This document shows, one piece after another, positions 24,896 through 33,814 of a stretch of DNA of 64,000 bases. Position 1 is the stretch's first letter. The number at the start of each line of letters is the position of its first letter. The DNA comes from Flavihumibacter sp. ZG627 (GTDB taxonomy: Bacteria; Bacteroidota; Bacteroidia; Chitinophagales; Chitinophagaceae), in assembly GCF_000814325.1 (NCBI RefSeq), contig NZ_JPHF01000003.1, positions 434,001 through 498,000 of the forward strand, in the 5' to 3' direction. Under the pieces are notes generated by a model that made no database searches, was not told where the DNA came from, and saw only the letters and a list, made by a program, of their open reading frames with translations. The position numbers and the translations under genes were made by a program.

Positions 24896-25095
24896 GATTT
24901 GTTATCGATCAACTGACATAACAAAAGTATTAACAGTACCCTAACGTAACAAGAGCAGTAATGCTTAATCTTCTCTCTTCGGTAAATACCCGCAAAATCG
25001 TAGAATTACGAGGTGAAAATTGGTAGAACTCGCCTAACTTCCGTTAGCTTTTAGATAAAATTAATCCGTTAAACCTTCAAAAACCTCAGTAAAAC

Positions 25096-25917
25096 ATGGA
25101 GTTTCAAAACAAAAACGTACTTATAACAGGTGGTAGCCGGGGAATCGGGAAGGCAATAGCACTTCGGCTGGCGGCGGGAGGAGCCAATATTGCTGTAGCC
25201 GCAAAAACCGTGGAACCACATCCAAAACTTGACGGCACGATCTATTCTGCCGCGGAAGAAATCAAAAAGGCAGGGGCAGGGAAAGTACTTCCCCTTCAGG
25301 CCGATATTCGTTATGAAGAAAGTATTCAGCAGGCGGTGGAAGCAACTGTTAAGGAATTTGGTGGGATTGATATCCTTATTAATAATGCAAGTGCTATCAG
25401 TCTTACCCCAACAGAACAAACTGAAGCCAAAAGATGGGATCTGATGCATGGTATCAATGTAAGGGGAACCTTCCTGGTGTCTAAAGCTTGTATCCCTCAC
25501 CTTAAAAATGCGCATAATCCGCATATACTCAACCTGTCTCCGCCCCTTAATATGGATCCCCGCTGGTTTGCGCCGCACCTGGCTTATACGATGAGTAAAT
25601 ATGGGATGAGCATGGTGGTGTTTGGCCTGGCGGAAGAACTGAAGCCTCACCGGATCGCTGCAAACGCCCTATGGCCCAAAACAACCATTGCCACTGCGGC
25701 TGTGGAAAACCTGCTGGGCGGTGATTTTCTTATCCAACGCAGCCGGACCCCGGAGATAGTGGCTGATGCGGCCTGGTATATATTGCAGCGACCATCACAC
25801 GAATGCAGCGGCAATTTTTTCATTGATGAAGAAGTGCTTTCGGCCGAAGGTGTGAATAATTTCAGCAAGTATGCTGTTAATCCCAACCACAAACTGATGA
25901 ACGACCTATTTGTATAA
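25096..25917 (+). CDS. SDR oxidoreductase, HSDL2-like
   Basis: The 273-residue short-chain dehydrogenase has the NADP-binding TGGSRGIG at residues 11-18, NNAS near 96-99 and the catalytic Tyr164-x3-Lys168 (YTMSK). The segments AKTVEPHPKLDGTI and PHILNLSPPLNMDPRWF are those of the hydroxysteroid dehydrogenase-like 2 group, whose bacterial members act on unknown lipophilic carbonyls. The usual catalytic Ser sits in LSPP rather than the ordinary SS motif, a normal trait of this subgroup. The gene is single and ends in a terminator shared with lysS. Confidence 0.88.
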   Translation: MEFQNKNVLITGGSRGIGKAIALRLAAGGANIAVAAKTVEPHPKLDGTIYSAAEEIKKAGAGKVLPLQADIRYEESIQQAVEATVKEFGGIDILINNASAISLTPTEQTEAKRWDLMHGINVRGTFLVSKACIPHLKNAHNPHILNLSPPLNMDPRWFAPHLAYTMSKYGMSMVVFGLAEELKPHRIAANALWPKTTIATAAVENLLGGDFLIQRSRTPEIVADAAWYILQRPSHECSGNFFIDEEVLSAEGVNNFSKYAVNPNHKLMNDLFV

Positions 25918-25934
25918 AAAACCCGGTTAGCAAT

Positions 25935-25969
25935 AAAAAGGCGCCTAAATCAGAGGCGCCCTTTTTATT
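25935..25969. terminator. Bidirectional terminator between SDR gene and lysS
   Basis: GGCGCCT (25940-25946) pairs with AGGCGCC (25954-25960), flanked by A5 on the left and T5 on the right, so both convergent transcripts can end here. The right arm runs into the lysS stop codon (25968-25970). Confidence 0.8.
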
Positions 25970-27485
25970 AATCTTCAAAATTTTCAGGTCTCATCTGAGG
26001 AAAGAGTAATACATCCTGTATACTCGGCTGGTTGGTTAGCAACATGCAGAGACGATCAATTCCAATCCCTATACCTGCAGTGGGTGGCATGCCATATTCA
26101 AGGGCACGCAGGAAATCCTGGTCAATGAACATGGCTTCATCATCACCCCGCTCCATCAGTTTCACCTGCTCCTCAAATCTTTCACGCTGGTCAATGGGAT
26201 CATTCAATTCAGAATAGGCATTAGCAATTTCCTTTCCATTGATCATCAGCTCGAAGCGTTCTACCAATCCGGTTTTGCTTCTATGTTTTTTGGTAAGCGG
26301 ACTCATCTCAACAGGATAGTCCATTATAAAGGTTGGTTGTATGTAGGTATGTTCGCTGGTAGCGCCAAAAATCTCGTCTATTAATTTTCCTTTGCCGATA
26401 TTAGGTGCTACTTCTATTTTGAGTTCTTTACAAACATCACGTAATCCTGCTTCATCCATTTCGCTGATATCGATACCTATATTTTCTTTTACTGAATCAA
26501 ATATAGATATGCGCTTGAAGGGCGTTTTGAAGCTGATAGACTTACTGCCAACAGTAAGTTCTGTTGTGCCATGCAGTGCAATTGCCAATTTCTCCATCAA
26601 CTGTTCAGTTGTTTCCATCATCCAGAAATAGTCCTTATAGGCTGTATACCACTCAAGCACAGTGAATTCAGGGTTATGTGTGCGGTCCATGCCCTCATTG
26701 CGGAAGTTTCGGCTGAACTCATAAACCCAGTCGAACCCACCAACTATGCAACGTTTGAGATAGAGCTCATTGGCAATACGTAAATAGAATGGAACATCCA
26801 GGGCATTATGATGGGTAACGAAAGGGCGTGCCGCTGCACCGCCTGGAATGGCCTGGAGAACAGGTGTATCCACTTCCAGTGCACCACGTTCATTAAGGAA
26901 CTCGCGGATAGTATTGATCATTTTGGTTCGCTTCACAAACGTTTCACGAACCTGGGGATTGATGACAAGGTCGGCATAACGCTGGCGGTATTTGAACTCC
27001 GGATCTGTAACGGCATCAAATGTTTGTCCCTCGGCTTCTTTCACCACCGGCAGTGGTTTCAGGGCTTTTGTGAGGAGAGTTAATTCCTGAACGTGAACAG
27101 ATGTTTCACCGGTTTTTGTTGTAAATACAAAACCCTTTATCCCGAAAATGTCGCCTATATCAGCGAGGTGTTTCCAAACATTGTCATATAAGCTCTTGTC
27201 TTCGCCGGGGCATATATCATCGCGACGAACATAAATCTGGATGCGGCCTGTGCTATCCTGCAGCACGGCAAAGCTTGCCTTACCCATGTCGCGGATGCTC
27301 ATGATGCGGCCTGCAAGGCAAACCTCAGTGAAATCAGCTTTATTCTCTTCTCCTTTATAGTGTTCCCTGATATAGGAGGCATTGGTATTAACGGGAAAAA
27401 GTGCGGCAGGGAAGGCGTCTATTCCCAGCGCCTGCAGTTGCTGCAGTTTTTCTCTACGGATCTGTTCTTGTTCTGATAATTGCAT
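25968..27485 (-). CDS. lysS: Lysyl-tRNA synthetase, class II
   Basis: The 505-residue enzyme charges tRNA-Lys. An N-terminal OB-fold anticodon-binding domain (residues ~50-170, with VCLAGRIMSIRDMGKASF) is followed by the class II catalytic domain: motif 2 FRNEGMDRTHNPEFT and motif 3 GIGIGIDRLCMLLTN near the C-terminus. The length is normal. A perfect promoter lies just upstream. It converges with the SDR gene over a shared terminator and is divergent from the LpxH-like gene. Confidence 0.97.
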   Translation of the reverse strand: MQLSEQEQIRREKLQQLQALGIDAFPAALFPVNTNASYIREHYKGEENKADFTEVCLAGRIMSIRDMGKASFAVLQDSTGRIQIYVRRDDICPGEDKSLYDNVWKHLADIGDIFGIKGFVFTTKTGETSVHVQELTLLTKALKPLPVVKEAEGQTFDAVTDPEFKYRQRYADLVINPQVRETFVKRTKMINTIREFLNERGALEVDTPVLQAIPGGAAARPFVTHHNALDVPFYLRIANELYLKRCIVGGFDWVYEFSRNFRNEGMDRTHNPEFTVLEWYTAYKDYFWMMETTEQLMEKLAIALHGTTELTVGSKSISFKTPFKRISIFDSVKENIGIDISEMDEAGLRDVCKELKIEVAPNIGKGKLIDEIFGATSEHTYIQPTFIMDYPVEMSPLTKKHRSKTGLVERFELMINGKEIANAYSELNDPIDQRERFEEQVKLMERGDDEAMFIDQDFLRALEYGMPPTAGIGIGIDRLCMLLTNQPSIQDVLLFPQMRPENFED

Positions 27486-27505
27486 GCTTCCAAAAATTTG
27501 ATGGG

Positions 27506-27534
27506 CAAAAATAACGCATTTGGAGGGATAACAA
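27506..27534 (-). promoter_or_regulatory. Promoter of lysS (TTG-N18-TATTTTTG)
   Basis: On the minus strand TTG (27534-27532), an 18-nt spacer and TATTTTTG (27513-27506) give a full Bacteroidota promoter; the predicted leader is about 14 nt. Confidence 0.75.
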
Positions 27535-27617
27535 TTTCTTAGCGTATGATCATCATTTCTTAACCTTTAGGTAGTAATGAGGTAACAGGATAAAATGAAA
27601 TTTACCAAACATCCCCA

Positions 27618-28454
27618 ATGAAAAAACGCAGCCTTGATGTAGCCGTCATTTCAGACCTCCACCTTGGCACTTATGGTGCAAAGGCAAGGGAGCTGCTAAA
27701 CTATCTCAGGAGCATATCTCCACAAATGCTGATCCTTAACGGTGATATTATTGACGGATGGCAATTTAGCCGGCATTATTTCCCCAGTGCACATATGGCC
27801 GTTTTGAAAGAGATCCTTTGCATGATGAGTAATGGAACGAGGGTCATCTATATCACCGGTAACCATGATGAGATAATGCGGAAATATTGTGATATACAGG
27901 TGGGAAATTTTCAGCTTACAGATAAACTGGTGGTGGAGATAAATAGTAAAATGACCTGGATTTTCCACGGTGATGTATTTGATAATACAACAAGAGGATC
28001 GGCAAAATTCTGGGCCAAGCTAGGAAGCAGCGGTTATGGATTCCTGATACTGCTGAACAGGTTTATCAATTTCCTGATGAAAATGATTGGACGGGAACGC
28101 ATCTCCTTATCGAAAGCTGTAATGGCGGGAGTAAACCGTGCTGTTACCCGTATCAATGATTTCGAGATGACAGCGGCAGAGATAGCCATTGAAAAGAAAT
28201 ATGATTATGTGATCTGCGGGCATATTCATCAGCCACAGAAAAGAATGGTAGAAACAGAAACAGGCAGCGTTATGTATCTCAATTCGGGTGATTGGGTGGA
28301 GCATATGACCGCTCTTGAATTTCAACACAACGATTGGCATATTTATCAGTATGATGAAAAGGAATTTGCTGATACCAGGCATGAACATGTTCAGCCTGTA
28401 ATAAATGTTGTAACGGACGAAGTGAATTTTTATGTGAATTCATTAGTGGGATAA
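27618..28454 (+). CDS. UDP-2,3-diacylglucosamine diphosphatase-like metallophosphoesterase
   Basis: The 278-residue calcineurin-like enzyme shows every metal-binding block: SDLHLG (12-17), NGDIIDGW (40-47), GNHDE (near 80), a downstream FHGDVFD, and CGHIHQP near 200. The layout is LpxH-like, i.e. Mn-dependent cleavage of a UDP-lipid pyrophosphate. Genomes of this phylum often have more than one such protein, so it may not be the lipid A enzyme. It is followed 30 nt later by a GT-B glycosyltransferase, suggesting a joint role in a glycolipid, which is inference. Confidence 0.85.
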   Translation: MKKRSLDVAVISDLHLGTYGAKARELLNYLRSISPQMLILNGDIIDGWQFSRHYFPSAHMAVLKEILCMMSNGTRVIYITGNHDEIMRKYCDIQVGNFQLTDKLVVEINSKMTWIFHGDVFDNTTRGSAKFWAKLGSSGYGFLILLNRFINFLMKMIGRERISLSKAVMAGVNRAVTRINDFEMTAAEIAIEKKYDYVICGHIHQPQKRMVETETGSVMYLNSGDWVEHMTALEFQHNDWHIYQYDEKEFADTRHEHVQPVINVVTDEVNFYVNSLVG

Positions 28455-28484
28455 CACACTTGATAAAGAAATAAGTAATTAGCC

Positions 28485-29519
28485 ATGAAGATCCTTTATT
28501 CTGTTCAGGCAACCGGCAACGGGCATATTTCTAGAGCCACGGAGTTAGTTCCGTATCTGCAACGATATGGACTTGTTGATGTTTTCCTGAGTGGTGCAAA
28601 TAGCCAGCTGAAGCATGATCTGCCAGTAAAATACAGGAGCAAGGGTTTGAGTCTTTTTTATTCAAAGAATGGAGGACTTCAATATGGTAAGATCGTCAGT
28701 CAATTAAATTTTCCGGGAATAATAAAAGCAGCGCGTGAATTGCCTGTACAGAATTACGATGTTATCATAAACGATTTTGAATGCATTACTTCCATCGCTT
28801 GTGCATTCAGAAAGATCCCATCCGTCAATTTTGGTCACCAGGCTTCATTTTATTCAGACCTGGTACCGCGGCCCGCCCAGAAAGAGATAATGGGTGAGTT
28901 CCTTTTAAAAAATTATGCAAGGGCTTCGCAGTATATGGGACTTCATTTTGAGCGATATGATGATTTCATCTATGAACCGGTAATTAAGAAGGAGATATTA
29001 GAATCAAAACCGCGTAATAAGGGACATATAACAGTTTATCTTTCAGCTTATGGCGATGAAGTATTAACTGCAGAGTTTGCAAGATTATCAAATTTTAATT
29101 TTGAATTGTTTTCGAAAAATGTGAAAACACCGGTAACAATTGGCAATGTAAAATTGATGCCTGTAAGCCAAAGGCTGTTCAATGAAAGCATGATAAACTC
29201 CTATGGTGTGATCACCGGCGCAGGATTTGAGACGCCTGCGGAAGTAATGCACCTCGGTAAGAAGCTGATGGTTATTCCTATTGGCGGACAGTATGAGCAA
29301 AAATGTAATGCTGCTGCCTTAGAAAAGATGGGTGTAACTGTAGTTCCTGCACTTGATAATAATTTCCATGGTTCTTTCCTTGAATGGATCGGATCAAGCA
29401 ATACCATTGTTAAAAATTATTCCAATAATATTCCTGATATACTCGGCAACCTTTTCGATAATTATCCTTCGGGAAGAGTTGGCCTGGATCTTTTATACCC
29501 TGAACTAATGATAGGGTAA
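28485..29519 (+). CDS. GT-B glycosyltransferase (MurG/UGT-like)
   Basis: The 344-residue protein opens with the glycine-rich acceptor loop YSVQATGNGHISRATEL (residues 4-20), as in GT28-type enzymes. The C-terminal donor-binding half carries GAGFETPAEVMHLGKKLMV and PIGGQYEQKCNAAALE (about 245-280), matching the UDP-sugar site of MurG/MGDG-synthase-like transferases. No transmembrane segment is seen, so it would work at the membrane surface. It is paired with the LpxH-like gene. The sugar and acceptor are unknown. Confidence 0.83.
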   Translation: MKILYSVQATGNGHISRATELVPYLQRYGLVDVFLSGANSQLKHDLPVKYRSKGLSLFYSKNGGLQYGKIVSQLNFPGIIKAARELPVQNYDVIINDFECITSIACAFRKIPSVNFGHQASFYSDLVPRPAQKEIMGEFLLKNYARASQYMGLHFERYDDFIYEPVIKKEILESKPRNKGHITVYLSAYGDEVLTAEFARLSNFNFELFSKNVKTPVTIGNVKLMPVSQRLFNESMINSYGVITGAGFETPAEVMHLGKKLMVIPIGGQYEQKCNAAALEKMGVTVVPALDNNFHGSFLEWIGSSNTIVKNYSNNIPDILGNLFDNYPSGRVGLDLLYPELMIG

Positions 29520-29528
29520 CATTCTTTT

Positions 29529-30395
29529 TCAGAGTCCGGCCGGGCAAAGTATAAGGTTTTCATGATCTTTATTTTTTGTACAGAAGCATGGAACGGGCGA
29601 TACCAGTAATGGTTTACGTGCTACCAGGTAGGCTGAGAATATTTCTTTCAGCTTGTCGGGAATGATCTTATCTAACCAAAGGCTGATGCGGTTTAACCTT
29701 CCTGGGATTATCATCGGCCTGCCTTTCATTAGTGCATATAATGATTCTTCAGCAACTTCCGCCGGATCCATGGTGGCCAATTTGGTAAGCCAGCTTGCGG
29801 ACTTAGATAAAAGATATTGATTAGGGTTAGAATTGATTCCACCGGGGCATACCACTGTAACGCTGATGCCTGAGTGACGGAGCTCTTTCCGAAGGCTCAT
29901 AGAGAAATAACGGACATAAGATTTTGTACCTCCATATACCTGTTTGTCGGCCAGTGGAAAGAAGGAGGCCAGGCTGCTGACGTTGAGTATATATGCAGGA
30001 CCATTTGCCTTTAGAATTGGAAGGAATAATCGGGTGAGTAAGGTAGTTGCCATAATATTCAACCTGATCAGTTGCTGGTAGGCATTGATATTGCCATCGG
30101 CAAACAGAACAGTATTACCAATGCCAGCATTGTTGATCAGCATATTAACCTTCCATCCTCCAAACATTATCTGTTCAAAGAGAGACCAGCATGCTGTTTC
30201 GCTGCAGAGATCTTTTTCAAACACAACCACTTTAACCGGGTAGTTCAGCCGGATATGTGCTGCCAGCTGATGGATTTCTCTGCCGGGCAATGCAACCAGA
30301 AGCATGTTCATTCCTTTCTCAGCGCAATGGAGGGAGAATGCTTTCCCGAGCCCCTCACTTGCGCCGGTTATAATTGTGAAATATGGGGTAGCCAT
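29529..30395 (-). CDS. SDR family oxidoreductase (last gene of four-gene operon)
   Basis: The 288-residue protein has TGASEGLG (10-17) for NADP binding, NNAGIG near 93-98, a catalytic Ser in NVSSLASF and YGGTKSY giving Tyr-x3-Lys near 156-160. VTVVCPGGINSN follows as in long-chain ketoacyl and 17-beta-HSD12-like reductases. The C-terminal part (LNRISLWLDKIIPDKL) is amphipathic and could touch membranes. It overlaps the upstream epimerase gene by 28 nt. The likely substrate is a lipid carbonyl, by family resemblance only. Confidence 0.87.
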   Translation of the reverse strand: MATPYFTIITGASEGLGKAFSLHCAEKGMNMLLVALPGREIHQLAAHIRLNYPVKVVVFEKDLCSETACWSLFEQIMFGGWKVNMLINNAGIGNTVLFADGNINAYQQLIRLNIMATTLLTRLFLPILKANGPAYILNVSSLASFFPLADKQVYGGTKSYVRYFSMSLRKELRHSGISVTVVCPGGINSNPNQYLLSKSASWLTKLATMDPAEVAEESLYALMKGRPMIIPGRLNRISLWLDKIIPDKLKEIFSAYLVARKPLLVSPVPCFCTKNKDHENLILCPAGL

Positions 30396-31375
30396 GTCAG
30401 ATCTTTTTTAAGTGATGAAAGGGTTTCAGCCATTCCGGATTCAAAAGGGGTGATGGAATAGTTGAGTTCGCGGCATGCCTTAGAACTATCGAAGGCGGCA
30501 TTAGAAGTATATCTTTCAAGAGAGGATGGCGTGAACAAGGCATCTTCTCTTATGAGTTTTTTGTACTGCAGCAGGAGCTGGCTGAAAACCTTTAGTACTC
30601 CCAGCGGGAGGGGTATGTAGTTTACCTGCTCAACCAGTTGCCTGATACAGTGGAGCACTTCTCTCACCATTTTATTTTCTCCACCCAGCAGGTATTTTTC
30701 GCCGGCCCTCCCGAAACGCATGGCATTGATATGTCCACTTACTACATCATCGATATATGTATAATTACCGATTGCATTGGGGGCATAAGGCAACACGATC
30801 CATTCCTTCAACAATGCTCTTTTAAGGAGATTGGTCATGGCATTGCTTGGACTGTTTATTCCATAACCATACACTCTTGATGGACTCACGATGCACACAT
30901 CCAAACCATCGATGGCAGCTTTTATGACCTCTTTTTCTGCAAGATGCTTTGATAGGTCGTAATCATTATCGAAAGGAGCAATCCGGGGTGATTCTTCTGT
31001 TGCGGGACGATTGCCGGTGGGACCAAAAACAGCCGTGCTGGAAGTATGAACCATTTTTGTTACGCCTAGTTCTTTAGCCGCTTTCAGCACATTCCTGGTT
31101 CCTTCAACATTAATCGTATAAAAGATCGAACAGTCCGGTGCCCAGAGGCGCGCATAGCCTGCTACATGAAAAACCTGGCGGGCCTGTTTCATAGCATTAT
31201 ATACGGCATCATAATTAGTGATGTCTCCCCTAACGAGCCTGATATTAGGATGTTGCAGTGAATTTTCCTTTTCTGGAGATCTAACCAAAGCAGTAACTTC
31301 ATTTCCTTCATTAGCCAATGAGATAGCAAGCTGGTTACCGATATAGCCGGTAGCGCCGGTGACAAAGATTTTCAT
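30368..31375 (-). CDS. NAD-dependent epimerase/dehydratase, HpnA/3-beta-HSD-like
   Basis: The 335-residue extended SDR has GATGYIG at residues 7-13, HTSSTAVFG near 110-118 and the catalytic pair Tyr139/Lys143 (YDLSK). SPSRVYGYG and NYTYIDDVVSGH are typical of the group of dihydroflavonol reductase/hopanoid-associated sugar epimerases and 3-beta-HSDs. It overlaps the CPBP gene by 4 nt and the downstream SDR gene by 28 nt. Together with that SDR it points to modification of a lipid or isoprenoid. Confidence 0.87.
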   Translation of the reverse strand: MKIFVTGATGYIGNQLAISLANEGNEVTALVRSPEKENSLQHPNIRLVRGDITNYDAVYNAMKQARQVFHVAGYARLWAPDCSIFYTINVEGTRNVLKAAKELGVTKMVHTSSTAVFGPTGNRPATEESPRIAPFDNDYDLSKHLAEKEVIKAAIDGLDVCIVSPSRVYGYGINSPSNAMTNLLKRALLKEWIVLPYAPNAIGNYTYIDDVVSGHINAMRFGRAGEKYLLGGENKMVREVLHCIRQLVEQVNYIPLPLGVLKVFSQLLLQYKKLIREDALFTPSSLERYTSNAAFDSSKACRELNYSITPFESGMAETLSSLKKDLTWLPHISQL

Positions 31376-31989
31376 ACGGTTATAGTTTTGGGATAAGTTG
31401 AATAATGATAGGTGATCAGGAATTCATAGGAGATACTTAGCAGTACATGAATGACCATGGCAGGCATTGCAGATCCAAAGTGCCAACTCGTTAAACACAG
31501 AATTATACCGGCAGGAATACAGGCTAAGATCATCCTGCGGCTAGCTCCGTAATGTGCCATCATATAAAGCAGCACATTGATACCGATAGAAATAGATAGC
31601 GAAAACAGTGAGGTAAACACCCAGAGCAATAGTCCGCGGAAGAAGGCTTCGTACAAGATGAGATGTACTACCCTCAGGAAAAAATAAATAGATAATGATT
31701 TCTTTCCTGGCAGGGGAAATGTCCAGTTTTTTCTTTCGCGCAGGAAACGCATAGCACCAAAATATCCGGCCACTACAGCTACACCGGCAAGGGCAATAGG
31801 CAGGGTATATTTGCCGGTACTGAGTGCAGGCAGAGTAAGATAGATGTTCCTAAGATCAGCGTAGCGGCAGGAGAGAATGACCGGGAGTGAAAAGAGTATT
31901 ATCCCCTTAATTTGTTTCATGACCAACTGGACATAACCGTCACCGCGACTATCTTTTTTGATAATGTCACTAATATTATAGGCTTCCAT
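31372..31989 (-). CDS. CPBP-family intramembrane protein (CAAX protease-like)
   Basis: The 205-residue membrane protein has about six helices. Its core shows YEAFFRG (near residue 115), where the CPBP motif EExxxR keeps the second Glu and the Arg but has Tyr for the first Glu. A His in MMAHYG and another in MVIHVLLS correspond to motifs 2 and 3. Related YE/WE-FFRG variants occur in Bacteroidota, so activity is possible but uncertain. It is the second gene of the operon 32686-29529. Confidence 0.78.
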   Translation of the reverse strand: MEAYNISDIIKKDSRGDGYVQLVMKQIKGIILFSLPVILSCRYADLRNIYLTLPALSTGKYTLPIALAGVAVVAGYFGAMRFLRERKNWTFPLPGKKSLSIYFFLRVVHLILYEAFFRGLLLWVFTSLFSLSISIGINVLLYMMAHYGASRRMILACIPAGIILCLTSWHFGSAMPAMVIHVLLSISYEFLITYHYSTYPKTITV

Positions 31990-31996
31990 TTTTGGC

Positions 31997-32686
31997 TTAT
32001 TTAAGATTAAAGGAAATGGTATACAAAGAACCTTCAGTTACCATACGGGTGCAGATGCCATCTTTGTAATAATACCTGCAGGTGGTTCCATTGGGAAGTC
32101 TGATGGCATAGCAATCAGCGGCCACCTGTGATATACTGATCATCCTGCTGTAGGTATCAGAGAATACTTCCCTGATGCGGAATGGTTCCTGTGCATATAG
32201 TTTCAGGATATTGAAACTTATCTCTGGAAGGTTAAGCTTTTCGGCGGATGATTTTTTCTGAAGAAAATAGCCATCCTTCCGGCGGCTTATTGCGTGGTTC
32301 AATTTTACCTGGCCATTAACTTTCCGATGAATGGATGACTGCACCAGGCTTTCATTTTCGAAACTTGCTTCTTCATTGGACTGAACGGTGATCCTGAATA
32401 ACATGGTTGCGGCGATGGAGGAAACAAGGTTATAGTTAACCATATTATCTCTCGCTTCCTGGGTGAAAACCATTTCGCCAACTTCTTTACCATTATGCAG
32501 GGCCTGGTAAGTGCGTTGGATACGCTGGCCCTGCATGGTGACTGTAGGAGATAAAAATAAAAGCAGAAGTATAATAAGATGGCGGCCGCGGCGATGTATA
32601 AAATCGGATACCAGGTTGAAAAATGGAACAGCGCCCTGGTTTCGGGCATATCTCCTGATATACAGAATTAATAAGAGGGTTAACAT
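31997..32686 (-). CDS. DUF6134-like exported protein
   Basis: The 229-residue protein has a hydrophobic stretch at residues ~37-52 (LIILLLLFLSPTV) preceded by a long basic N-terminus, so it may be anchored or cleaved near MQGQ. The rest is beta-rich, with YQALHNGKEVGEMVFTQ and a conserved tail (YYYKDGICTRMVTEGSLYTI). It resembles DUF6134, whose function is unknown. It is the first gene of a tight operon with the CPBP protein (7-nt gap), epimerase and SDR, so a role in the same lipid-type pathway is likely. Confidence 0.7.
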   Translation of the reverse strand: MLTLLLILYIRRYARNQGAVPFFNLVSDFIHRRGRHLIILLLLFLSPTVTMQGQRIQRTYQALHNGKEVGEMVFTQEARDNMVNYNLVSSIAATMLFRITVQSNEEASFENESLVQSSIHRKVNGQVKLNHAISRRKDGYFLQKKSSAEKLNLPEISFNILKLYAQEPFRIREVFSDTYSRMISISQVAADCYAIRLPNGTTCRYYYKDGICTRMVTEGSLYTISFNLK

Positions 32687-32869
32687 GGTATAAGGTTTAA
32701 GGTGATTGCTTGTGTAAAACTAGCAAGGACCCCAGGCCTTATCTAATTGATAAAACGAACTGTTAACTGACTATTTGATAATAATGCGGCAATAGGCAAA
32801 AGAAGATTTGCCTTTGGTAATAAATCGTAGTTTCTTCCGGGTATTTTTCCCGTTATTATGCATTTTCCC

Positions 32870-32896
32870 CTAAAAATTACTGAGGCATTAGTAATT
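32870..32896 (-). terminator. Weak terminator-like hairpin after flavin reductase gene
   Basis: AATTACT (32875-32881) and AGTAATT (32890-32896) form a 7-bp stem; on the minus strand it runs into TTTTT. It is AT-rich and lies 23 nt past the stop codon. A second short hairpin (AGGCAAA/TTTGCCT, 32794-32813) in the same 233-nt gap has no T-run. Confidence 0.4.
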
Positions 32897-32919
32897 ACTG
32901 CAAAAGGTTCGGCTAGCCA

Positions 32920-33804
32920 TTAAGGAAGTGATAACAATACCTGCCAGGCCTCATCTATTTTATGCTTTGCCAGCAGTTCTTTTGCATACAGCTGGATCTC
33001 ACGTTCCATATCATCGGGACTAACAGCATAGTACTGGAAAATGCTCTTTAGTTTATCGTCATTGAATGCAGGATCCACTACAGGCATTTCGTGAACATTT
33101 CCCAATTGTGCCAGCTCATTGCCTGTAAGAATTGAACTGGTACGAATTGTTTCTGGTAGCACATCTATGCCTATCCCAAGTTTTACATTGGGCTTCTCAA
33201 CTTCAAAAAGATTGGATGGATCTACTTTGCTGTACCAGTTTCCACCCAGCCTGGCAATATGATGCAATTTTCTTTGGTCAATCATACTTCCGTCTTCATT
33301 AAGTATACTATCGTTTACGTGCATGCGAAGCACTTCACATATCACCAGGTTACCAGCCCCACCTTCTGTGCCTAAAGATTTTATTTCGATCACCCTGCAT
33401 TCCATCTTCACTTTGCTTTCGCGAACCATTGGCGGCCGTATAATTGTTGCCGGTTCTTCTGTGAAACCCGCCTTAATAAATTCATTGGTGCCGCGGGGAT
33501 ATTCGCAACTGGCCAGTGAAACCTGTTGAACCATTTCTTCATCCACTATGTTGATCACTACTTCAGGGATCTCATAAACATTTTCAAGAGTATGCTTGAT
33601 ACTATTATCACGTACTCTTCTGGAAGGAGAGAAGATCAATATCGGCGGATTGGTAGAGAAGAGGTTGAAGAAAGAAAAAGGGCTCAGGTTCACTTCTCCC
33701 TTAGGGCTGATGGTGGAAGCGAAACAGATGGGCCTTGGGGCTACCGCATGCTGCAACCACTGTTGCTTCATCATGGGGTTCAGGTCATTCAGATCGATCT
33801 GCAT
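32920..33804 (-). CDS. Flavin reductase-like FMN-binding protein
   Basis: The protein has 294 residues from ATG 33804. The N-terminal half has the split-barrel flavin reductase pattern: RPICFASTISPKGEVNLSPF, then FFNLFSTNPPILIFSP and later the VICEVLRMHV strand. It may reduce or bind FMN, or act on a small aromatic as in other members. A longer start at 33870 would overlap the FAH gene and is rejected. Its start lies 10 nt after the FAH gene, so the two are co-transcribed and probably share a catabolic pathway. Confidence 0.85.
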   Translation of the reverse strand: MQIDLNDLNPMMKQQWLQHAVAPRPICFASTISPKGEVNLSPFSFFNLFSTNPPILIFSPSRRVRDNSIKHTLENVYEIPEVVINIVDEEMVQQVSLASCEYPRGTNEFIKAGFTEEPATIIRPPMVRESKVKMECRVIEIKSLGTEGGAGNLVICEVLRMHVNDSILNEDGSMIDQRKLHHIARLGGNWYSKVDPSNLFEVEKPNVKLGIGIDVLPETIRTSSILTGNELAQLGNVHEMPVVDPAFNDDKLKSIFQYYAVSPDDMEREIQLYAKELLAKHKIDEAWQVLLSLP

Positions 33805-33814
33805 AATCAATATT

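Noticed and set aside
32794-32813. Hairpin AGGCAAA/TTTGCCT as a terminator
   Set aside because: No T-run on either strand and too far from the flavin reductase stop.
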